Shown one piece after another: positions 8,040-16,247 of a stretch of 64,000 nucleotides of DNA. The position numbers and the translations under genes were made by a program. Origin of the DNA: Desulfomicrobium macestii. GTDB taxonomy: Bacteria > Desulfobacterota > Desulfovibrionia > Desulfovibrionales > Desulfomicrobiaceae. Location of the stretch: NCBI RefSeq assembly GCF_014873765.1, contig NZ_JADBGG010000020.1, positions 1 through 64,000 on the forward strand. The letters run 5' to 3'. The stretch's first letter is position 1. Each line of letters starts with the position of its first letter. The notes under the pieces were generated by a model. It made no database searches. It was not told where the DNA came from and was given only the letters and a program-made list of their open reading frames with translations.

Positions 8040-9710
8040 ATGAGTCGCGCGCAAGGCTTCAGCCTGCCTGGTCAGATGCGCCTCCTGCGCACGGTATCCC
8101 ACCTCAAGTTTCGGCAGATCTTTTTCCAGCTTCTGCGCCGCTTGGAGCCGAAGAGGCGGGTGTCCGTTCCCGTGGGCATTTCTCCCAGACCGGGCCTGTC
8201 CCTGACGCCGCCACTGCCGCGCGACTGTGGCGGCGAGCCCTGGGCCTTCACCTTCATAGGCGTACGCAAGAGCTTCGACCCCGCCCGTTTCGATTGGGCG
8301 AGCTTGGAACAGGACAAGCTCTGGCGCTACAACCTGCACTATTTCGATTACCTGCATGAACCGGAGCGCAGCAACGGGCCGGAGCTGATCGAGAGCTGGA
8401 TTGCGTCCAACCCGCAGGGCAGGATGGATGCCTGGGAGCCGTTTCCGGTCTCGCTGCGGCTCGTCAACTGGATCAAGTTTTTCCTGTCGTCTGCCGCGCC
8501 GTCCCCGGTGCCTGCGTCGTGGCTGGACAGCCTGGCTCTGCAGGCCCGCTGGCTCTCCAAAAATATCGAATACCATCTGCTGGCCAATCACTATTTCAAG
8601 AACGCCAAGGCTCTTGTCTTTGCGGGGGGCTTTTTCGACGGCGTGGATGCGCGGCGCTGGCTGAACCTTGGTCTGCGCATTGTGTCCGAAGAGCTGGCCG
8701 AACAGGTTCTGGTCGACGGCGGGCATTTTGAGCGCAGCCCCATGTACCACTGCATGATCCTGGAGGACTGCCTTGACCTATTGAATCTGTGCCGGGGCAG
8801 CGGGTTGCCGGAGCTGACTGAGCTTGCGCGGGAACTGGAACGCGTGATCCCGGCCATGCTTTGCTTTGCCGGGGGCCTGACCCATCCTGATGGCGGCATT
8901 GCCCTGTTCAATGACGCGGCGCTCGGCATCGAGCCTGATTTCGCGCAGCTTCGGGATTATCATGAGCGGCTTGGAGGGGATCCAATAGCGCAGCCGATGG
9001 CGCGTGTTCTGCCCTTTCCCGCAAGCGGATATTTCCGGCTTGAACCGATGCCCGGTGACATGCTGGTCGTGGACTGCGGCCCAATCGGCCCGGACTATCA
9101 GCCGGGGCACGCGCACTGCGACATCTTGAGCTTTGAACTGTCCTTGAACGGGCGGCGGGTCATCGTGGATTCCGGGTGCAGCCAGTATGTGGACGGCGAA
9201 ATCCGCCAGTACAACCGGGGTAGCTTGGGCCACAATACGCTGAGCATCGACGGCGTGAATCAGTCCGAAGTGTGGGGGGCGCACCGGGTGGCCCGCCGCG
9301 CAAGGCCGCTCTTTGCAGAGGCAAGGGATGACGGCGACACGCTGATTTTCGAAGGGGCTCACGATGGCTACAAGCGCCTTCCGGGCAAGCCGATACACAA
9401 GCGGCGCATTGTCTGGTCCGGCGGACGCATCGAGATCCGCGATCAGGTGGAAGGGCAGGGCGAGCACATGTTGGAACTGCGCTTGCACGTCCACCCGGAC
9501 TGGACTGTGGAGTCCAGCCAATCAGGACTCGTGATCCTGAAGCTGGGGAAGGAGCGCCTCTGCGTTGTATCGACGCTGGGCGATCTGGAACTTGAGCGGG
9601 GCTGGTATTGTCCGCGATTCGGGCAGCCATTGCCGTGTGCCGTGCTTTGCGTGCGCCAGCGGGCGGTTCTGCCCTGGACTGGCGGTTTTGTCATGACCAA
9701 GGAGAGCTGA
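8040..9710 (+). CDS. Heparinase II/III family protein
   Basis: A 556-residue protein with an N-terminal alpha-toroid (YNLHYFDYLHE near residue 90, NHYFKNAKAL near 180) and a C-terminal beta-sandwich with the family features GHAHCDILSFELS and YNRGSLGHNTLSIDG. Members are polysaccharide lyases or lyase-like proteins; those inside polysaccharide clusters may trim or modify uronate-containing glycans. There is no clear signal peptide, so cytoplasmic action or unusual export is possible. It begins at the ATG two bases after mazF. An earlier in-frame start would overlap the toxin gene and is not used. Confidence 0.86.
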   Translation: MSRAQGFSLPGQMRLLRTVSHLKFRQIFFQLLRRLEPKRRVSVPVGISPRPGLSLTPPLPRDCGGEPWAFTFIGVRKSFDPARFDWASLEQDKLWRYNLHYFDYLHEPERSNGPELIESWIASNPQGRMDAWEPFPVSLRLVNWIKFFLSSAAPSPVPASWLDSLALQARWLSKNIEYHLLANHYFKNAKALVFAGGFFDGVDARRWLNLGLRIVSEELAEQVLVDGGHFERSPMYHCMILEDCLDLLNLCRGSGLPELTELARELERVIPAMLCFAGGLTHPDGGIALFNDAALGIEPDFAQLRDYHERLGGDPIAQPMARVLPFPASGYFRLEPMPGDMLVVDCGPIGPDYQPGHAHCDILSFELSLNGRRVIVDSGCSQYVDGEIRQYNRGSLGHNTLSIDGVNQSEVWGAHRVARRARPLFAEARDDGDTLIFEGAHDGYKRLPGKPIHKRRIVWSGGRIEIRDQVEGQGEHMLELRLHVHPDWTVESSQSGLVILKLGKERLCVVSTLGDLELERGWYCPRFGQPLPCAVLCVRQRAVLPWTGGFVMTKES

Positions 9711-9713
9711 CGC

Positions 9714-10973
9714 GTGCATATTCTTTTCCTGTGCCACTATTTTCCGCCCGAGGTGAACGCCCCAGCCTCGCGCACCTATGAGAACGCCAAGCGCTGGGTG
9801 CGGGCCGGGCACAAGGTCACGGTCCTGACCTGCCACCCGAGCCATCCGGGCGGCGTGGTCTATCCGGGTTTTAAAAACTCGGTTCATGCATGGGAAGAGA
9901 AGGACGGCATCCGGGTACTCAGGGTGGGCACCTATTTGAGCGCGAACAAGGGCTTTGTGAAGCGCACGGCCAACTATGTATCCTTCATGCTCTCGGCCAT
10001 TGCGCAGTGCTGGCGGGTGAAGGACGTGGATCTTGTTGTCTCGACATCGCCCCAGTTCTTCTGCGGCATGGGCGGGTATTTTGTGTCCCGCTTCAAGGGC
10101 TGCCCTTGGGTGCTGGAGATCCGCGACCTGTGGCCCGAATCCATCATTGCCGTGGGCGCCATCACGAATCGTCGCGTGATCAAGGCTCTCGAAGGGATTG
10201 AGAGTTTCCTGTACCGCAAGGCCGACCATATCATTTCCCTGACCAACGCCTTCAAGCGCCACATCATGGGCCGGGGCATCGCGGCGGAGAAGATCAGCGT
10301 CGTGACCAACGGCGCGGATCTGGAACGCTACAGTCCGGGCGAGCGCATGAACGAGGCGCGCAAGGAATTGGGGCTGGGCGCGGACGTGTTTCTGGCCTCC
10401 TATATCGGCACCCACGGCATGGCCCACGGCCTGGGAACCATCCTGCGCGCGGCCAAGCGCCTTGAGAACGAGCCGAACATTCGTTTTCTGCTGGTGGGTG
10501 ACGGGGCGGAACGGGAAAAGCTGCTGAGCGAAAAGGAGGCCCTGGGCCTGCACAACGTCATCATGCGTGGGCAGCAACCCAAAGAGCGTATGCCGGAGTT
10601 TCTGGCCGCAAGCGATGCCTGCCTGGTGCTGCTCATCAAATCGGAGCTCTTCAAGACAGTGCTCCCGTCCAAGATTTTTGAAGCCATGGCCATGAAACGC
10701 CCCATCATCCTGGGCGTGGAAGGCGAGAGCCGCGAACTGGTGGACGAGGGGGCCTGCGGCCTGTGCATTGAGCCGGAGAACGACCAGGAGCTGGCCGAGG
10801 CGGTGCTGAGACTGGCGCGGGAACCAGAGTTGGCGGCACAGCTTGGCGACCGGGGCGCGGAGTTTGTGGCGCGGCGGTTTGATCGCGAAGTGCTGGCGAT
10901 GGCGTATTTGGGGGTGCTGGAAGAGGTGGCGCGGGGTGATGGTGTGACGGTTTCAGCGGAGGCCGTGAGTTGA
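9714..10973 (+). CDS. GT4 family glycosyltransferase (WbuB/WcaI-like)
   Basis: A 419-residue GT-B glycosyltransferase. Its start (HILFLCHYFPPEVNAPASR) and the central LEIRDLWPESI match the WbuB/WcaI branch, which transfers amino-deoxy or fucose-type sugars. The donor domain has YIGTHGMAHGLG and the C-terminal EAMAMKRPIILGVEGESREL. It starts at GTG 9714, three bases after the heparinase gene, so it is co-transcribed. The presence of a UDP-GlcNAc 2-epimerase next door suits an amino-sugar donor, but the specificity is inferred. Confidence 0.87.
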   Translation: MHILFLCHYFPPEVNAPASRTYENAKRWVRAGHKVTVLTCHPSHPGGVVYPGFKNSVHAWEEKDGIRVLRVGTYLSANKGFVKRTANYVSFMLSAIAQCWRVKDVDLVVSTSPQFFCGMGGYFVSRFKGCPWVLEIRDLWPESIIAVGAITNRRVIKALEGIESFLYRKADHIISLTNAFKRHIMGRGIAAEKISVVTNGADLERYSPGERMNEARKELGLGADVFLASYIGTHGMAHGLGTILRAAKRLENEPNIRFLLVGDGAEREKLLSEKEALGLHNVIMRGQQPKERMPEFLAASDACLVLLIKSELFKTVLPSKIFEAMAMKRPIILGVEGESRELVDEGACGLCIEPENDQELAEAVLRLAREPELAAQLGDRGAEFVARRFDREVLAMAYLGVLEEVARGDGVTVSAEAVS

Positions 10974-10984
10974 GACTGGGGGGA

Positions 10985-11010
10985 CTGGTGAATTGTGAAT
11001 GGTGAATGGA
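10985..11010 (+). repeat. Dispersed GTGAATGG repeat, short copy
   Basis: Carries GTGAATTGTGAATGGTGAAT, the core of a short repeat also found near 12220, 17170, 19045 and 21480. It lies between the glycosyltransferase and the epimerase genes. Confidence 0.6.
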
Positions 11011-11074
11011 AAGATATTTTATCCGCGCACTCATTTTTTAAATTTCCGGCGCAATGCGCCAAAGGTGACATTTG

Positions 11075-12229
11075 ATGAAAATCATCTCCGTGGTGGGCGC
11101 TCGCCCCAATTTCATGAAAATCGCGCCCTTCGCGAAGGCCATAAGCGCGCATAATTCCGCCGATCCAGACCGGCCCATCGAACACATCCTCGTCCACACC
11201 GGCCAGCACTACGACGTACGCATGTCCGAAGGCTTCTTCCACAGCCTCGGCATCCCGGACCCGGACATCAATTTGGAGATAGGGTCTGGTTCCCATGCCG
11301 AACAGGTCGGGCAAACCATGATCGCCTTTGAAAAGGTGATCCTTCAGGAAAAGCCCGACTGGGTCGTGGTGGTGGGGGATGTCAACGCCACACTGGCCTG
11401 TTCGGTTGCGGCCAAGAAGCTGTGTGTCAAAGTCTGTCATATCGAGGCCGGTCTGCGCAGCGGCGACATGACCATGCCCGAGGAGGTCAACCGACTGGTC
11501 ACCGATCGCCTGAGCGATCTGCTGCTGACTCCAGACGCCATTTCCGGTCATAACTTGCGGGCGGAAGGCGTCTCCGAGGAGAAGATCCGTTTTGTCGGCA
11601 ACATCATGATCGACACTCTGGAAGCCAACCGCGACAAGGCCGCGCAACTCTCCATGGAAGACATTCTGCGCGAGAACCTGCTCCTGCCCGAGAAGGAAAC
11701 CCCTGCCGTGGACTTGTCCGGAGACTTCGCGCTCCTGACCATGCACCGCCCCTCCAACGTGGATCAAAAAGAGGTGCTGGAGCCTATCCTGAACTTCCTC
11801 ACGGGCGAAGTCGCCCCCAGAATGCCGATCATCTGGCCGATCCATCCGCGAGCCCGGAAGATGCTGGAAAACTTCGGACTGTGGGAAAAAGCCGTGGCCT
11901 GCGCAAACCTGGTCCTGTTGCATCCCATCGGCTACCACGAAATGCTCCGCCTCAACATGCAGGCCAGCATCATGCTGACGGACAGCGGCGGCCTTCAGGA
12001 GGAATGCTGCGTCCTGGGAACGCCCTGCCTGACGTTGCGCTGGAACACCGAACGCCCAGTGACCCTGAAGGAACACGGCGGAGCCAGTGTGCTGGTGGGG
12101 AACAATGTGGAGCGGATTCGCGAGGAATTTCACACGGCATTGGAGAGCGACAGGATGCCACAGCGGCCGGAGTTGTGGGACGGGTTGACGGCGGCGCGGT
12201 GCGTTTCTTGGTTGGTGGATAGTGAGTAG
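11075..12229 (+). CDS. wecB: Non-hydrolysing UDP-N-acetylglucosamine 2-epimerase
   Basis: A 384-residue WecB-family enzyme interconverting UDP-GlcNAc and UDP-ManNAc. Conserved elements in order: VVGARPNFMK at the N-terminus, HTGQHYD, VVGDVNATLA, CHIEAGLRSGDMTMPEE, LTMHRPSNVD and TDSGGLQEECC. The ATG at 11075 has an AAAGGTG site upstream. It supplies an amino-sugar precursor for the polysaccharide. Its last residues and stop codon are encoded by the first bases of a dispersed repeat (12217 onward), so the C-terminus was probably altered by repeat insertion. Confidence 0.94.
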   Translation: MKIISVVGARPNFMKIAPFAKAISAHNSADPDRPIEHILVHTGQHYDVRMSEGFFHSLGIPDPDINLEIGSGSHAEQVGQTMIAFEKVILQEKPDWVVVVGDVNATLACSVAAKKLCVKVCHIEAGLRSGDMTMPEEVNRLVTDRLSDLLLTPDAISGHNLRAEGVSEEKIRFVGNIMIDTLEANRDKAAQLSMEDILRENLLLPEKETPAVDLSGDFALLTMHRPSNVDQKEVLEPILNFLTGEVAPRMPIIWPIHPRARKMLENFGLWEKAVACANLVLLHPIGYHEMLRLNMQASIMLTDSGGLQEECCVLGTPCLTLRWNTERPVTLKEHGGASVLVGNNVERIREEFHTALESDRMPQRPELWDGLTAARCVSWLVDSE

Positions 12230-12318
12230 TGAATGGTGAATGGGGGGAGGCAGGGATGGAGGTGGGGATAGCTGCAGCGACAGAGGTAACGTGCCTTGCC
12301 AATCACTATTCACTATCC
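12217..12318. repeat. Dispersed repeat with inverted ends
   Basis: About 102 bp whose left end (GGATAGTGAGTAGTGAATGG) and right end (CCAATCACTATTCACTATCC) are imperfect inverted repeats; the centre is G-rich. It looks like a miniature mobile element. It encodes the end of wecB and fills the convergent gap to the next gene. Confidence 0.55.
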
Positions 12319-12345
12319 CGCTTCTTGAATTTTAAATAATGAAAA

Positions 12346-13014
12346 TTATTTTGTTATGATGAACGATTCAGAATTAATGCAAAAGTATATGTTTTTTTGA
12401 TTTTCTTGAGTCTGTTGTAGTATTGAGTTTCCACTTTCTAGTCTATAAATCAACGTGTATGTCTCGCCATTTTTTTTGTCGGTCCACTTTGCTTTGATAG
12501 ATGGCGAGCCTAGTTTTTTCTCGCAGCACTCATCACTTTTGTTCATCGATACGCCGCATCCCCACATTTTTTTCTTATCAATAAGACATTCATGTAATGG
12601 TTTTGGAATATAGATTTCAACTTCTGGATTTTTCATCATCATTATGTTTTCAAAATTTTTATCAACTGAAACAAGCATAAGATGTGAAAATTTTTCATTC
12701 AGTATATTTATTAATTTTGAATTGTCGGATTCGATTCGGATTAATTTTTTTATATCTGTATTGATGAGTGGCGGTGTAAGCAGGAAGCCTCGCTGCGGGT
12801 GTCCTTGAAAAAAATTTTGCAGGTAATTATCTGAGGATCCAATTTTGGAATCACCACATATTAAGAATTGCAAATTTAATAATTCTTTATGGTGCCTTGC
12901 TATCTGTTCATAATCATTGCTGGATAGTTTAAGATTTATTGCATGAAGATATGTGTGACAGTATGTCATTATAAAACATGTCAGTATTGTGATGAACAGA
13001 GCTTTATTTTTCAA
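12346..13014 (-). CDS. Probable periplasmic immunity protein for the Tae4-like effector
   Basis: A 222-residue AT-rich protein of no family I recognise. With the TTG start at 13014 it begins MKNKALFITILTCFIMTYC, a good signal peptide, so it should be periplasmic. It has several cysteines (LICGDSK, ECLIDKK, WGCGVS, DECCEKK), which suits disulfides. The TTG overlaps the effector stop (TTGA), so the two are translationally coupled. Known Tai4 immunity proteins are periplasmic and encoded beside Tae4 but are shorter. The immunity role is inferred from location, coupling and export signal. An ATG at 13050 would place most of a non-signal sequence before the hydrophobic segment. Confidence 0.6.
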   Translation of the reverse strand: MKNKALFITILTCFIMTYCHTYLHAINLKLSSNDYEQIARHHKELLNLQFLICGDSKIGSSDNYLQNFFQGHPQRGFLLTPPLINTDIKKLIRIESDNSKLINILNEKFSHLMLVSVDKNFENIMMMKNPEVEIYIPKPLHECLIDKKKMWGCGVSMNKSDECCEKKLGSPSIKAKWTDKKNGETYTLIYRLESGNSILQQTQENQKNIYFCINSESFIITK

Positions 13015-13406
13015 TTGAGCCTCCAGAACCAGACGGGATTTGCCGTCCAATAAGCATCTTCATCATATGGAGCGCCATTTTCCCAAAGGCCGATGTGTCC
13101 CTGGCCTGAGAATGTCGGGATATTCATGTAGCAGATCACGCCATCCCCGCATGGGTTTCCCACGGAACCCGCCCAGCTTTGGTCCGGCACGCCCCACGAA
13201 TTTCTCAACACTGCCGCCAGATCCTGCGCTCCGGTTACGAGATATTTGCCAAGTGCCTTTTTTCCATGGATTTTGAAGACACTCTCCATGCCAGGGTCCG
13301 CTTCGATCAAGGCCAGACTCATGCGGATTGCGCATGTGTTTTGATAGATCGACGAAATGGATTGTCTGTAATGCCTCTTCACTGATGCAAAACTTGGTCG
13401 CGCCAT
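13011..13406 (-). CDS. Tae4-like type VI peptidoglycan amidase effector
   Basis: A 131-residue protein resembling Tae4 amidases, NlpC/P60-type enzymes that cut the stem-peptide crosslink of rival cells. The family landmarks are NTCAIRMSLAL near residue 24 (nucleophilic Cys in the CAIRMS motif) and GHIGLWENG near residue 108 (catalytic His). No signal peptide is present, as expected for a T6SS cargo. The ATG at 13406 has a GGAGG site seven bases upstream; longer starts lack one. A secreted protein-like partner follows with coupled translation. A VgrG operon lies at 43.6-51.3 kb; the T6SS core is not in the window. Confidence 0.78.
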   Translation of the reverse strand: MARPSFASVKRHYRQSISSIYQNTCAIRMSLALIEADPGMESVFKIHGKKALGKYLVTGAQDLAAVLRNSWGVPDQSWAGSVGNPCGDGVICYMNIPTFSGQGHIGLWENGAPYDEDAYWTANPVWFWRLN

Positions 13407-13566
13407 CGTTTCTGCCTCCGGGTTTTGTTCGTTGGTTGCGTAAGAGCGCAAACACGGATGAAATCCCGCAAAGCATACTTCAAGCTCGGCTGAAAAATAT
13501 TGGAACAGGTAATGAGTTTGGCGGCAATGAGTGCGGAAAGTTCCTTACAGGTGGGGATGGGGGCGG

Positions 13567-14290
13567 GGAATCGGGATGAAACGCTCAGCCCCAACGGGGC
13601 ATCATGTGATAGCCCGGGGCAACGCCCTGGGTATTAGGTCCTCCAAATTTCCAAGCCCTGAAAGGGCGCAACTCTTTGCCAGATTACAATCATCGGCCTA
13701 GCCAGGTGTTCCGCCCCTTCAGGGCTGGATTCCATTTGAACCTTGTTCCCAGGGCGTTGCCCTGGGCTGTCACCGTTCGCCCCGTTGGGGCTGGGACGCG
13801 ACATTTCGTTGGGTTCTGCCCTGCCTCCATCCCTGTCTCACATTTCGGATTTTTAGCGCAGGCCAAAGGCTGGGTCGATGATGAAGCCTTTGGAGATGTC
13901 CCGGATCACTGGATCGAAGACTTTCTTGAGCGATGTTTCGTAGGTGAGTTCAAAGGTGGCCTGCGTTCCATGGGCCATGATTGATCTGCGATAGAAGATT
14001 CTGCCGTCCGCGTAGCCGGAAAGCACAAAAAAATCCTTGCCCAAATGTTTGTAGGTCACCTGCCGCCCCGGCGCGGCCAAGGCTTGGGCCATGGCCGCAG
14101 AGACTGTCTGCTGCGTATCGTTCATGCTCCCCCAGCAGCGCAGCTCGGCCAGGCCGTCCGGTGATGCGAATATCTGACCGTCCCCCGCATCCGACTCGCC
14201 CAAGGGCCCGAGCAACCGCTTCGGCCAGGCCAGGGCGTATCCATATTTGTGATTGACGTAGCAGCCGTATTCATCCGTACGCAGGCAGAC
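13567..14290. repeat. Segmental duplication, copy 1
   Basis: About 724 bp nearly identical to 16248-16968. It contains a cluster of short palindromes and the 3' part of a minus-strand gene. Homology stops abruptly at GCAGGCAGAC (14281-14290), inside the coding region of the parent gene. Confidence 0.85.
13586..13793. repeat. REP-like palindrome cluster, copy 1
   Basis: Contains several short palindromes: CCCCAACGGGG, CCCGGGGCAACGCCCTGGG, GCCCTGAAAGGGC, CCCAGGGCGTTGCCCTGGG and GCCCCGTTGGGGC. They fold as nested pairs across about 200 bp. Such clusters are common extragenic elements in bacteria. The second copy is at 16261-16469. Confidence 0.7.
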
Positions 14291-14296
14291 ATGCAT
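13853..14296 (-). pseudogene. Truncated copy of the 16528-17070 gene
   Basis: It codes for 147 residues almost identical to the C-terminal part of the protein at 16528-17070, from VCLRTDEYGCYVNHKYG to the end. The signal peptide and the following residues are missing because homology ends at 14290. The ATG at 14296 is accidental and has no good ribosome site. Without export it is unlikely to work. I treat it as a duplicate fragment produced with the surrounding palindromes. Confidence 0.7.
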
Positions 14297-14665
14297 CGTT
14301 TTATGCTTGGGCGGAGTGAGGTTTTTTCGGATGTGAGGGATGGCGCTTGTCTTGTCTGATCGGACTTCGCCAATCTCCTGTGCAGGCCTCGGGCAGTGCG
14401 TCCGTAAATACCCCTGGACTTGGTCCTGGCCGAGTCGCGCAGATTTTTTCGTTGCTTATCAGATTTGACTATCCTCAAGATACCGGTGTGTTGTCTGTGA
14501 ATTCATCAAGTGCGTCATCTCAAGCTTCTGGTTTTGTCTTCTCGGAGGCGCCGGAAGTTGTTGCCAGTGCGCTGTTGTTGGCGAATGTCGGTATAAATTT
14601 TGTATACTGACTGATGATGAATTGAAACTATGCGGCGATCAATCCTTAAGATGGGCGAGGTTCCA
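14297..14665. other. Intergenic leader of the first sorted protein
   Basis: Holds one copy of the 17-bp island motif (14349-14365). I found no clear sigma-54 core here; near-matches have the wrong -24/-12 spacing. A weak AT-rich stretch near 14590 could serve a housekeeping sigma factor. No gene is visible. Confidence 0.4.
14349..14365 (+). promoter_or_regulatory. 17-bp island motif, site 1
   Basis: GTCTTGTCTGATCGGAC. It differs from sites 2 and 3 at a single base. It lies 300 bp upstream of the VPLPA-type gene at 14666 and is a candidate activator binding site. Confidence 0.6.
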
Positions 14666-15337
14666 ATGAGCCGGATTCGGTATATTAAAATGTTGGCAGC
14701 GGTGGCCGTGTTTGCGCTTCTTGTTCCTGCCTTGGCAAGCGCGAATGTTTCAACAACCTTTGTCGGTTTTCAGGCCGAAATACATACAAACGGCGAGCAA
14801 TTTGCGATCAGGAACATCTCTGACACCGCCACCATTACAGAGGTTCAGCTGACGTTGGGTACAGGAGCTTTGTTTGCTTCAGATTCCTTTTCGGTAGCAG
14901 GATTGACGGTTACACACTTTGCCGATGAGTCTCTGTACCCATCATGGGAAAACGCATTTACAACTGGCCTGACTTCAGTCGGTTATAATTCTGCTGTACT
15001 TTCTTCCGATATGAAGACAGCGACATTCTCGTTTACAAATTTTATTGCATCAGAAACGGATTTTGAGAGCGGTGAATCCTGGGGTGTTACATTTGGATTG
15101 ACAGACATTGACGGTGACAGTGTGGGCGGTGCTGATATGAACTATGCCAAAATCGCAGTCACCTATGCAAATCCGGATGGAATACTCACCTATCTGTACG
15201 GAACATTTAACGGGAATAAACAATCCTTCCCTGCAGAAGTTGGAGAGTTGAGAGCCGTTCCAATCCCCGGCGCGGCCCTGCTCCTTGGTCCGGCCCTCCT
15301 CGGCTTGGTCGCGTTGCGGCGAAGAGAACTGGTCTGA
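14666..15337 (+). CDS. VPLPA-CTERM sorted secreted protein
   Basis: A 223-residue exported protein. It has an N-terminal signal peptide (MSRIRYIKMLAAVAVFALL, cleavage after ALASA) and a C-terminal tripartite sorting signal: VPIPGAA, a hydrophobic helix, then the basic RRREL end. This is the VPLPA variant recognised by XrtD-type exosortases, one of which is at 23230. The body is beta-rich with no named domain. The ATG at 14666 follows a GAGG site; the upstream ATG at 14630 would bury the signal peptide. A strong terminator follows. It is probably anchored or released at the cell surface after exosortase processing. Confidence 0.8.
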   Translation: MSRIRYIKMLAAVAVFALLVPALASANVSTTFVGFQAEIHTNGEQFAIRNISDTATITEVQLTLGTGALFASDSFSVAGLTVTHFADESLYPSWENAFTTGLTSVGYNSAVLSSDMKTATFSFTNFIASETDFESGESWGVTFGLTDIDGDSVGGADMNYAKIAVTYANPDGILTYLYGTFNGNKQSFPAEVGELRAVPIPGAALLLGPALLGLVALRRRELV

Positions 15338-15366
15338 TTTCATCGGACGCGTTGAAGAACGTAATC

Positions 15367-15403
15367 GGGGGCAGGGACATTCTCTCTGCCCTTTTTTGCT
15401 TTT
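15367..15403 (+). terminator. Rho-independent terminator
   Basis: Stem GGGCAG/CTGCCC with an 11-base loop followed by a T-rich run, just downstream of the sorted-protein gene. Confidence 0.75.
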
Positions 15404-15470
15404 TTAAGCGCGATCCGCTGGGTTGCGACCAACGGCCAGGAACTCAATTTTAAAAAGTAAGGCGGCGGCC

Positions 15471-16115
15471 ATGAAAAAGATCCTTGGACTGGTTCTGTTT
15501 GTGATGCTTGCATGCCCCGTCCATGCCGGCGGGTTTTACAAATGGAGGGATGCCGACGGGGTGCTGCATATCACCGACCATCCGCCCGACGAAGCTGTCG
15601 AGTCCGAAGTGGATTCCGAGACGCGCATCAACAAAGCTCCCATGGGTCAACGGGGCTCAGGTTCCCGGGTTCAGATTCAGGACCAGGGGCAGGGGTTGGG
15701 GCGTGTGCAAGGAAATCTTCCTGAAGAAGATAAGGCCCTTCAGGATACGATTAACCGCGTGAAATCCGAAATAGCATATCTGGAAAGCCAAAAACGCATG
15801 GACCCGTCCATGGAGCGTGCCGGACTTCGAAGCGACATCAGGCGGAAGCAGGAAATGCTACAGGATCTCTACCTCGAAGAAAGCGGGGTTTCCAAGGCGG
15901 AAATCGCGCTCAGAAGGATGCAGGAAAAGGAAAGAAGAATAAGTACAGCCTTGTCCTTCGCTTCCAAGCCCGTTCTCACGGGTCCTCAAGGTCAGGTCTA
16001 TATTCCCGGCGCAGCTGGCAACTACATCAATACCGGGACCGGTGCAGTCATGTTGCCCCAAGGCGGGAACAACTATCTCAATACGCAGACCGGCAGGATC
16101 GTTACCGGAAACTGA
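15471..16115 (+). CDS. DUF4124 domain-containing exported protein
   Basis: A 214-residue protein with a signal peptide (MKKILGLVLFVMLACPVHA) followed at once by a DUF4124 domain, recognisable from GGFYKWRDADGVLHITDHPP. The middle (about residues 85-150) is charged and helical, probably a coiled coil (KSEIAYLESQKR, RSDIRRKQEMLQ). The C-terminal part is Gly/Asn-rich with two similar segments (YINTGTGAVML, YLNTQTGRIVT). DUF4124 proteins are periplasmic or envelope proteins of unknown function. The ATG at 15471 sits just before the signal peptide; a longer in-frame start at 15423 adds a tail without function. It has no sorting tail. Confidence 0.8.
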   Translation: MKKILGLVLFVMLACPVHAGGFYKWRDADGVLHITDHPPDEAVESEVDSETRINKAPMGQRGSGSRVQIQDQGQGLGRVQGNLPEEDKALQDTINRVKSEIAYLESQKRMDPSMERAGLRSDIRRKQEMLQDLYLEESGVSKAEIALRRMQEKERRISTALSFASKPVLTGPQGQVYIPGAAGNYINTGTGAVMLPQGGNNYLNTQTGRIVTGN

Positions 16116-16247
16116 AGCTCGTTCGTTGAGACACCTGTTGCCACAGGCAATAGGTGGGCGGTCAGAGAGGGCGAAAGGTGGACGCGGGATAGATGCAGTG
16201 CGTATGGCAGTGAATGGTTATTGGCTGAGTGCTGGGTAACGGCTAGC

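Noticed and set aside
14366-14665. Sigma-54 promoter before the 14666 gene
   Set aside because: The best candidate (TGGCCGAGTCGCGC) has nine bases between GG and GC in place of ten, and poor flanking matches.
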